DNA of 22,677 bases from a virus: positions 1 through 22,677 of the IMG/VR virus record IMGVR_UViG_3300045581_000553; one strand, given 5' to 3'. The position numbers and the translations under genes were made by a program. The notes beneath the pieces are model-generated. The model was given only the letters and a program-made list of their open reading frames with translations, searched no databases and had not been told where the DNA came from. Within the stretch, counting starts at the first letter, position 1; every line of letters starts with the position of its first letter. Positions 9,307-14,209 of the stretch are shown piece by piece.

Positions 9307-9335
9307 AACCCCCATCCCGAGACGCATAATGTATA
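9307..9335 (-). promoter_or_regulatory. Composite motif shared with the transporter promoter
   Basis: AACCCCCA (9307-9314) followed by ACGCATAATGTATA (9322-9335) is repeated with nearly the same spacing at 10746-10773. In both places it stands next to an operator copy, on the upstream side of a leftward gene. Read on the minus strand it contains TATACA, a possible -10. The -35 region here is poor. Confidence 0.5.
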
Positions 9336-9382
9336 GACCGAGGCGGGGGCAACCCTCGGTCCATCAAAAAGTTGACCCTAAT

Positions 9383-9487
9383 TTACTGCACAGGATCAAA
9401 CACTTCCGAGCGGTTCTTCACGTTTTGCCTCATACGTGTAACGTGCATTATGTTCGCGTGCACGATGCACCATCGTTGGTAAAACAC
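9383..9487 (-). CDS. Possible 34-aa peptide downstream of dpdA
   Basis: A GTG start (9487) is preceded by an AAGGA ribosome site at good spacing, itself overlapping the dpdA stop codon. The peptide is basic (VFYQRWCIVHANIMHVTRMR...) with no recognisable domain. The stretch 9272-9499 otherwise holds no gene. It also contains a GTGCAT/ATGCAC inverted repeat (9443-9470). Coding status is doubtful. Confidence 0.25.
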   Translation of the reverse strand: MFYQRWCIVHANIMHVTRMRQNVKNRSEVFDPVQ

Positions 9488-9499
9488 GGGCGAATTCCT

Positions 9500-10213
9500 T
9501 TAGCAGATCGCGGCTGCCGGCCAGTGGTCGGAGCTGTTGTGTGCCTCGACTCGGTCGGCTATCACGGCGGCGCGCTGCCAAGTGCTGGCCGGCTGGTACG
9601 GACCCTCCCAGCGCTTGCCGTTGCAATTGACGCCGACGTTGGTCGAGTCAGCACTCGAGAGCGGCAGCTTGCTGAACACCTTGGGGTTCAACATGCGCAG
9701 CCCATGCAAGCGACACAGTGGGCGACCCATCGCGTCGCACATCACGGCGAGCACCTCGTGCATACGATCCCACCAATCACCGACCCCCGGTGTTGGCCAC
9801 TGGCCCGACGACCCAAGGGCAACCACCGGATACTCGTTGGCCAGGCGCTCGGCCCGCTCTAGCGGCTCGTGCAGGTGATAGATCGGCACGCCGCGGATGT
9901 GCGCCGGCCAGTCAGCGAGGAGGGCGTCGTTGTCTTCAGCGGTGCCGTCGATCACGTCGGGGATCAGCGCCCAGTCGAAGCCCGGGTGGCGGTGCCATTC
10001 ATCGCACCAGTCGGTGAAGCCCTGGACGTCCAGCACAGCTCCGCGCTTCCACACACTGAAGGCGCCGTTGTCGAACACGAACGACTGGCAGACCTCGGCC
10101 ACAACACCCATGTCGTCGCGCCGCGGGAACGGCACCAGGGCGTGCCGGCCCATCAGGAACCGCGCCACGTCTTGGCGCGGCCCGCTGATAGGAGTTCCGT
10201 GGTAGTGGATCAT
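9500..10213 (-). CDS. dpdA: DpdA-like DNA guanine transglycosylase (7-deazaguanine insertion)
   Basis: This is a 237-residue protein of the TGT-like fold seen in phage DpdA enzymes, which exchange guanine in DNA for a 7-deazaguanine base. Visible motifs: FDNGAFS (47-53), equivalent to TGT DSGGFQ, with Asp48 the likely acid/base. Next comes DWALIPDVIDG (80-90), then PIYHLHEPLE, then ALGSSGQ (132-138), the base-pocket glycine loop. HGLRM (170-174) and SADSTN (187-192) follow, Asp189 being the likely nucleophile. It is short and lacks the CxCxxC zinc site of tRNA TGTs, which fits a phage DNA-acting subfamily. The chosen ATG overlaps the transporter stop (ATGA), implying translational coupling. 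An upstream ATG at 10246 would lie inside the transporter. The base inserted and the target motif cannot be read from sequence. Confidence 0.82.
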   Translation of the reverse strand: MIHYHGTPISGPRQDVARFLMGRHALVPFPRRDDMGVVAEVCQSFVFDNGAFSVWKRGAVLDVQGFTDWCDEWHRHPGFDWALIPDVIDGTAEDNDALLADWPAHIRGVPIYHLHEPLERAERLANEYPVVALGSSGQWPTPGVGDWWDRMHEVLAVMCDAMGRPLCRLHGLRMLNPKVFSKLPLSSADSTNVGVNCNGKRWEGPYQPASTWQRAAVIADRVEAHNSSDHWPAAAIC

Positions 10214-10695
10214 GCGCGCACCGAGCGCCTTATGACCCAGGCCCACACCGCACCGCCGGCCACTTTGGCCGCGAACTGCAGCGCCACGATGTGCGGCAGA
10301 AATCCGCCGAAGGCAATGGTCGGGAACAGCAGACTGTCCGCCAGGGCGCCGGCCGCGTTGCTACCGTTGGCACGCTGCAGAAACGGGCGCTCGTGCAAGC
10401 GCTGGTAGACCAGCGCATCGACCATAGCCGCGGCCATAAACGCGATTGCACTAGCCAGTGCGATCTGGCCAGCGGCAGGGTTAAGCAACCAGCTCACTGC
10501 GCCGGCGGCGGCAATCATGCCGAGCATGCGTGGCCACAAGGCTTTGCCGGCCCATCGGTCATGCAGTCCATCTCGCAGCGACAGATCGAGTCCAATTAGA
10601 AGGAACGAGTTCAAGGGCGAAACCCAGGGGCCGAAGGTGGCCACGGATAGATTCGCAACGGTGATGGCACCGACATAGATCAAAACAGCAATCAC
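10210..10695 (-). CDS. VUT/YhhQ-family 7-deazaguanine precursor transporter (short phage form)
   Basis: This is a 161-residue polytopic membrane protein with about five to six hydrophobic segments: VIAVLIYVGAITVANLSVA, then NSFLLIGLDLSLRD, then MIAAAGAVSWLL, then IALASAIAFMAAAMVDALVY, and a C-terminal LADSLLFPTIAFGG...AAKVAGGAVWAWVI. The LDLSLRD, VDALVYQRL and ANGSNAAGALADSLLFPTIAFG signatures belong to the VUT family, whose E. coli member YhhQ imports preQ0/preQ1. It is shorter than YhhQ (about 220 residues), as phage versions often are. GTG at 10695 is preferred: AAAGG lies 6 nt upstream, and the predicted promoter (-10 at 10722-10727) gives a leader of about 20 nt. An ATG at 10821 would put operator DNA into the coding region. 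It is coupled to dpdA. Confidence 0.82.
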   Translation of the reverse strand: MIAVLIYVGAITVANLSVATFGPWVSPLNSFLLIGLDLSLRDGLHDRWAGKALWPRMLGMIAAAGAVSWLLNPAAGQIALASAIAFMAAAMVDALVYQRLHERPFLQRANGSNAAGALADSLLFPTIAFGGFLPHIVALQFAAKVAGGAVWAWVIRRSVRA

Positions 10696-10721
10696 GATCA
10701 GCCTTTCTTTTGCTACAGAAA

Positions 10722-10739
10722 CTTGTAGCAGTTGCTCAA
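10722..10739 (-). promoter_or_regulatory. Operator and extended -10 of the transporter-dpdA operon
   Basis: On the minus strand TTGAGCAACTGCTACA (10724-10739) fits the operator consensus and its right arm forms an extended -10, TGCTACAAG. The -35 at 17-19 bp is weak. A flanking TGCTACA (10710-10716) makes a second inverted pair with TGTAGCA. Confidence 0.5.
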
Positions 10740-10745
10740 TCCCAA

Positions 10746-10796
10746 AACCCCCACTTGGTACGCATAATGTATATTCTGCCTTTACAGAACTGTAAA
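10746..10796 (-). promoter_or_regulatory. Candidate upstream promoter and duplicated composite motif
   Basis: The minus strand shows TTTACA (10791-10796), a 17-bp spacer and TATACA (10768-10773), a fair sigma70 promoter pointing to the transporter. The -10 lies in ACGCATAATGTATA (10760-10773). That motif plus AACCCCCA (10746-10753) recurs at 9307-9335. Confidence 0.5.
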
Positions 10797-10801
10797 GGCA
10801 G
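10776..10801. repeat. Perfect 26-bp palindrome
   Basis: Arms CTGCCTTTACAG and CTGTAAAGGCAG are perfect around a central AA. The palindrome overlaps the -35 of the candidate upstream promoter, so it may be an operator for another regulator, for instance the Cro-like or HTH protein. As RNA it could form an 11-bp stem with a 4-nt loop, but no U-tract follows. Confidence 0.75.
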
Positions 10802-10830
10802 CGAGCACTTAGGGGGAGCATCGTGCTCGC
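10801..10830. repeat. 8-bp inverted repeat
   Basis: GCGAGCAC (10801-10808) and GTGCTCGC (10823-10830) are separated by 14 nt. It abuts the 26-bp palindrome and is part of the palindrome cluster in the transporter-dpdA control region. Confidence 0.55.
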
Positions 10831-10834
10831 GTCG

Positions 10835-10854
10835 GTTCTAGCAGGTGCTAGAAC
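10835..10854. promoter_or_regulatory. Perfect 20-bp palindromic operator copy
   Basis: GTTCTAGCAGGTGCTAGAAC is a perfect palindrome and contains the operator core TAGCA-NN-TGCTA. It is about 140 bp upstream of the transporter start, a second operator for this promoter region. Confidence 0.6.
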
Positions 10855-10857
10855 TAG

Positions 10858-10941
10858 GTGCAGAATGCACCCGGGCGGGGGAGAGCGTCAAGTTTCGTTT
10901 GTGGAACGATTCTGTGGAATCTGCAGAACGTTCTGTAGAAC
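10858..10941. repeat. Further small palindromes and a tandem GAACG-TTCTGT repeat
   Basis: GTGCA-GAA-TGCAC (10858-10870), CAGAACGTTCTG (10924-10935) and GTTCTGTAGAAC (10930-10941) are palindromes. GGAACGATTCTGTGGAAT (10903-10920) and AGAACGTTCTGTAGAAC (10925-10941) are imperfect direct repeats. No terminator for the long leftward operon is recognisable here. Confidence 0.5.
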
Positions 10942-10949
10942 GCGCTGTG

Positions 10950-11120
10950 CTAGCCAACCTGGCGGCGCAGCCAGTCCGACAAGGCCTGCGGCGGAATCAG
11001 TTGGTGTGGTGACTGCTCACCCAGGTTGGTGAGCAGCTTGTCAAACGCCTCGGCTTTGCGTTGCATGCGCTGATACTCGTCGAGAGCGTGGTTGATCGCT
11101 GCGTCAAATTCGCCCGACAT
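10950..11120 (-). CDS. Small hypothetical protein (last gene of replication operon)
   Basis: A 56-residue helical, charged protein (SGEFDAAINHALDEYQRMQRKAEAFDKLL) with no recognised domain. The ATG at 11120 is chosen because it starts one base after the DUF3310 gene stop. The longer form from 11144 would overlap that gene. It ends before the palindrome-rich region. Confidence 0.6.
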   Translation of the reverse strand: MSGEFDAAINHALDEYQRMQRKAEAFDKLLTNLGEQSPHQLIPPQALSDWLRRQVG

Positions 11121-11121
11121 G

Positions 11122-11376
11122 TTAGGCCCCCTTCTTAAGTTCAAATTCGATCAGCATGTCGATGACATGCCGGGCTTTCTCGAGGTCCTGCACACCCGCT
11201 TTGTCTCGAAACCTGGTCACGTATTTGATGATCGTGTGCTGACAGGCATCGAGGCCGTTGGCCATCGAATACTCCATCGGCTGGATCTTGAGCTTCGTGT
11301 AGTGACTGCCGCCCACCTGGGTCGTCAGTGCACCGGTCGGGGTCTTCTTGATAAAGCTGGGAATCTCGTCTTTCAT
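11122..11376 (-). CDS. DUF3310 family protein
   Basis: An 84-residue protein. Residues about 21-80 (VGGSHYTKLKIQPMEYSMAN, then CQHTIIKYVTRFRDKAGVQDLEKARHVIDMLIE) are the DUF3310 signature, a small helical domain common in phage replication regions and sometimes called SaV-like. Its biochemical role is not established; a nucleotide-metabolism link has been suggested for related folds. The start overlaps the helicase stop by ATGA. Confidence 0.85.
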   Translation of the reverse strand: MKDEIPSFIKKTPTGALTTQVGGSHYTKLKIQPMEYSMANGLDACQHTIIKYVTRFRDKAGVQDLEKARHVIDMLIEFELKKGA

Positions 11377-12794
11377 CGCTTGCCTTTCATGTAGTTCATC
11401 AGTGCGTCTTGGACGCTTCGCTTGCTGCCTCGCCGCGCCATGACCGCCTCGTCGACAGTCCCGCGCGCCACGATGTAATGCACAAACACGGGCCGGTCTT
11501 TGCCGGCTTGCATCTGGCGCATGGGACCCACGCGCTCGAGAATTTGGTCGTGGTATTCCAGATTCCAATCCTGGGCGAAGAACACTAGGGTATTGCAGTG
11601 CTCCTGCAGACCGTCCACCCCGTGGCCCATGCCTGCTGGGTGGCCCAGCCACAGCTTGCCCTGGCCCGCCCTGGCTGCGTCCAGGTGGTCCTTGCGTGAG
11701 AGGTCCAGGGCGTCGGGGAATCTCTTCAGCAGGCGCCACAGATCGCTGCGGAATTGATAAGCCACCAGCAGCGGATCGTCGCCCGTCTGATCGGCCAGCT
11801 CCTCGAGGGCGTCGAGTTTTTCGGTGTGCACCTCGACAGCCTGGTCCGGCCCATACTTCTCCGGGTCCAGGTAAACCGCGCCGTTCGCCATCTGCAGGCA
11901 CTTGATTGATTTCGCCGCGGCGTTGAAAGCTTCCACCTCCTGGCTGCCAAGCATCGTGAAGAGCTCACGCTCGAGCTCGCGGTACTTGACCCGCGCAGTC
12001 GCTGGCAGCTCCACCTCGATCACGTTGGTGACCGGGTCCTTGATGTCGAACCAGTCCTTAGGGTCCAGGGTCAGACAGATGTCAGCCAGGCGCGCGTGGA
12101 TGTCTTCATGCGCGTGGTGCAGGATGGTGGGGACAATACCCGGCTTGCCACTGATCGCATCCTTGACGCGTTTGTAAGCGAACCAGCGCTCCTCGAAAGC
12201 GGAATATGTGCGGCCCAGGCGCTGGCCCGCGTCCAGGAACCAGGTCTGCCCCCACAGATCCTTTAAGCCGTTGCTCGCTGGCGTGCCGGTTAGATTGATC
12301 CAGCGCTTGACCTGGGCGTGCGCCACGGCACCCACCGCCTGGGCCCTGACGCCACCCTGCTTGAGCCTAAAACCTTTGAGCTTCGTGCTCTCGTCAGCCA
12401 CGACCGTGCGGAATGGCCAGGCCTTGCCGGCGTCCTTGAAATGATCCCGAAGCCAGACCAAATTATCGTAGTTTGTGGTGTAGACCTGGGCGTCCTTGCG
12501 CAGCGCCGCGGCGCGCTGCCTGGCGTCGCCGATGATGGGCACCACCGACAGCCCGCGCAGATGGTCCCACTTCTGCGCTTCGTTGGTCCAGGTGTCGCGC
12601 GCTACCCGCAGCGGCGCCAGCACCAGGGTGGGCGCGTCCTCCCCCCATACGTTGTGCAACGTGTCGAGCCAGGTCATGGTGATCACGCTCTTGCCCATCC
12701 CCGGCTTGGCCCACAGCGCACAGCGGTCGTGTGCGTTGAGGTGATCCGTCGCGACCCTGGCGTAGGGGCGGGGGGTGTAGGTCCGACGGGTCAT
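11373..12794 (-). CDS. SNF2-type DNA helicase/translocase
   Basis: A 473-residue superfamily 2 ATPase. Walker A is KPGMGKS (30-36), motif Ia LVLAPLRVARDTW, motif II VADESTKLKG (D134-E135), motif III LTGTPASNG (168-176). The C-terminal lobe has LLVAYQFRSD, QDWNLEYHDQ and ERVGPMRQ (420-427, motif VI), typical of phage SNF2-like helicases. Length and motif order are complete, so it should be active, probably in replication or recombination fork remodelling. The motif VI arginine finger (R426) is present. ATGA overlaps link it to both neighbours. Confidence 0.92.
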   Translation of the reverse strand: MTRRTYTPRPYARVATDHLNAHDRCALWAKPGMGKSVITMTWLDTLHNVWGEDAPTLVLAPLRVARDTWTNEAQKWDHLRGLSVVPIIGDARQRAAALRKDAQVYTTNYDNLVWLRDHFKDAGKAWPFRTVVADESTKLKGFRLKQGGVRAQAVGAVAHAQVKRWINLTGTPASNGLKDLWGQTWFLDAGQRLGRTYSAFEERWFAYKRVKDAISGKPGIVPTILHHAHEDIHARLADICLTLDPKDWFDIKDPVTNVIEVELPATARVKYRELERELFTMLGSQEVEAFNAAAKSIKCLQMANGAVYLDPEKYGPDQAVEVHTEKLDALEELADQTGDDPLLVAYQFRSDLWRLLKRFPDALDLSRKDHLDAARAGQGKLWLGHPAGMGHGVDGLQEHCNTLVFFAQDWNLEYHDQILERVGPMRQMQAGKDRPVFVHYIVARGTVDEAVMARRGSKRSVQDALMNYMKGKR

Positions 12795-13114
12795 TGCAGC
12801 CCCTGGCTGTAGTGCCGCAGCTCGACCACCAGCGCCGCCTCGCGCAGACGGGACACCGATGTCTTCTTCATAACTTCGATGGCGACCGCGATGAAAGTCT
12901 CGAGCTCCGCGCGCTCGTCATCACCCCAGCCGATGAGCTCGGCCACGCAGGTGCGCAGCCGGTCATCCTTGAGCCGAGAGATTGCCTCGACCACATACTC
13001 GAGATCGTCTCGAGGCAGCGCTGCGCGCTGACGTAGCAACTCCGTCATGCGGTCAGCCTGTTCGGCCACGAAGTCGACATCAGGGCGCATACGCCCGCTG
13101 GCCCGGCGGCTCAT
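12791..13114 (-). CDS. Hypothetical phage protein
   Basis: A 107-residue, helix-rich and acidic protein (RDDLEYVVEAISRLKDDRLRTCVAELIGWGDDERAELETFIAVAIEVMKK). No known domain is recognised. The ATGA overlaps with the helicase and with the upstream HTH gene show it is translated in the same operon. Confidence 0.7.
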   Translation of the reverse strand: MSRRASGRMRPDVDFVAEQADRMTELLRQRAALPRDDLEYVVEAISRLKDDRLRTCVAELIGWGDDERAELETFIAVAIEVMKKTSVSRLREAALVVELRHYSQGLQ

Positions 13115-13491
13115 GCTACGGTCTCCACCCGCAGCCGACCGTTGGCCGATGGCACCAGGCGAGCAGTGCCAGCGGTGACCCTGGCCAGCGCTGCGGCGCG
13201 GCGTCTTTCTCGAGCCTTGGCCTGGCGCTGCGCGCCGGTGAGCTTTTCGCGCTTGGCATCCTTGCCGACGCCGATCTTGTAAATCTTGATCGCGTCGCGA
13301 CCCCGGACATCCTTCTCCCAGGCTGAAATGTATGCGGCCTTGGCTCGGTGCAACTCGCGGGTGTACTGCAGCACCGTCACGTAGTGCAGGCCTGTTTCGT
13401 CTGCCAGCTCCTGGCAGGTGTAAGTCCCCTCGAGCAGAAGCTTTACCAGTTGGGCCTGCAGTACTGCGCTCATTTTGATTATGCGTCTCAT
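13111..13491 (-). CDS. Winged-HTH-like hypothetical protein
   Basis: A 126-residue protein starting MRRIIKMSAVLQ. The segment KLLLEGTYTCQELADETGLHYVTVLQYTRELHRA is a helix-turn-helix typical of small winged-helix domains. The C-terminus is strongly basic (REKLTGAQRQAKARERRR). DNA binding is likely; function is unknown. The ATG at 13491 is chosen because it overlaps the upstream stop (ATGA) and has GGAG in front. Confidence 0.65.
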   Translation of the reverse strand: MRRIIKMSAVLQAQLVKLLLEGTYTCQELADETGLHYVTVLQYTRELHRAKAAYISAWEKDVRGRDAIKIYKIGVGKDAKREKLTGAQRQAKARERRRAAALARVTAGTARLVPSANGRLRVETVA

Positions 13492-13697
13492 TGTTTGCTC
13501 TCCATGCCTTTGCGCAGCTCCTCGAGGATGCTGCATACCGATGACGTCCGATGACATACCACGCAGTGCCGCCAGCCCTCTGTTGTGAGCTGCCGCTCGA
13601 TTAGGTGAGCGAAGATCACGAGCAGATTGTTGGTGGCCTGGTGCTCGGTGTTGAACCCGACTTCTGATGCCAGTCGAATGATGTCCTGGCGGTTCAT
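13488..13697 (-). CDS. Small hypothetical protein with Cys pair
   Basis: A 69-residue protein (MNRQDIIRLASEVGFNTEHQ...) containing CVVCHRTSSVC, a CxxC-x6-C arrangement that might bind zinc. No family is recognised. The ATG at 13697 overlaps the VRR-NUC stop (ATGA). The longer frame to 13826 lies inside the nuclease gene and is not used. Confidence 0.65.
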   Translation of the reverse strand: MNRQDIIRLASEVGFNTEHQATNNLLVIFAHLIERQLTTEGWRHCVVCHRTSSVCSILEELRKGMESKQ

Positions 13698-13987
13698 GAC
13701 AGCAGCGCCTCCACGCCCTCGAGCGAATCGATCACCTCGACTCGCTGACCCATGGCCCGCATCCGCTCGTGCTCGCGCAACTGGCTGGGCCTGGGCTTTT
13801 CCCCGGGGGCCTTGAGTTCGACCCATACCGTCGTCTTCAGCCGGCCACTGTAGAGCGATGCGTTGAATGGCAGCATGACCAAACGATCAGGCGCACCGTT
13901 GCGTCCAACCCACTGGACCTTGCGAACCTCACCGCCCATGGCTTTCACGCGCTTTACCAGGTAAGCCTCGATCTGGCTTTCACGCAT
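13694..13987 (-). CDS. VRR-NUC domain nuclease
   Basis: A 97-residue single-domain VRR-NUC protein of the PD-(D/E)xK superfamily. Motifs seen: an early Glu (ESQIEAYL), VGRNGAPDRLVML (the Asp of GxPD), then VWVELKAPGEKP (the ExK core) and SQLREHERMRAMGQRVEVIDS. Stand-alone phage VRR-NUCs act as structure-specific (Holliday-junction-type) or nicking nucleases. Its place between helicase and polymerase fits fork or recombination processing. The ATG at 13987 gives normal family length. Confidence 0.88.
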   Translation of the reverse strand: MRESQIEAYLVKRVKAMGGEVRKVQWVGRNGAPDRLVMLPFNASLYSGRLKTTVWVELKAPGEKPRPSQLREHERMRAMGQRVEVIDSLEGVEALLS

Positions 13988-14189
13988 GGAGGACCCCCAC
14001 GATGAGAACAAACAGCGTGACCAGGGCCGCGCCCAAAAACACGTAGAGGACAGCCGTCTCGTAGATATCGTTTTTCTGGTCTTCGCCTTCTTCGTAGACG
14101 TCGTCGAGCCTTGGGTACTGTCGGCCAACCTTGGCCACTTTTACCGGGCATTCCCGGCCTTGATTGCAATTACAGTTACAGCAGTGCAT
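13980..14189 (-). CDS. Small membrane protein with Cys-rich N-terminus
   Basis: A 69-residue protein. The first 14 residues MHCCNCNCNQGREC carry five cysteines. After an acidic linker (DDVYEEGEDQKND) comes a single membrane span (AVLYVFLGAALVTLFVLIVGVL). The ribosome site GGGAGGG lies just upstream. The start overlap with the nuclease is 8 bp. A metal- or Fe-S-binding membrane-tethered protein is conceivable; the function is unknown. Confidence 0.75.
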   Translation of the reverse strand: MHCCNCNCNQGRECPVKVAKVGRQYPRLDDVYEEGEDQKNDIYETAVLYVFLGAALVTLFVLIVGVLHA

Positions 14190-14209
14190 GTCGCCCTCCC
14201 TGGCGTTGT

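Noticed and set aside
9053-9862. 269-residue open frame on the plus strand
   Set aside because: Runs antisense through the HTH gene, the intergenic operator region and dpdA. No recognisable domain.
10696-10821. preQ1 riboswitch ahead of the transporter
   Set aside because: The predicted leader from the -10 at 10722 is only about 20 nt, and no preQ1-type loop and A-rich tail is visible in the longer upstream sequence. Control seems to be by operator instead.
11377-11901. Extension of the DUF3310 frame upstream to 11901
   Set aside because: Shadow within the helicase gene. The ATG at 11376 overlaps the helicase stop and gives normal family length.
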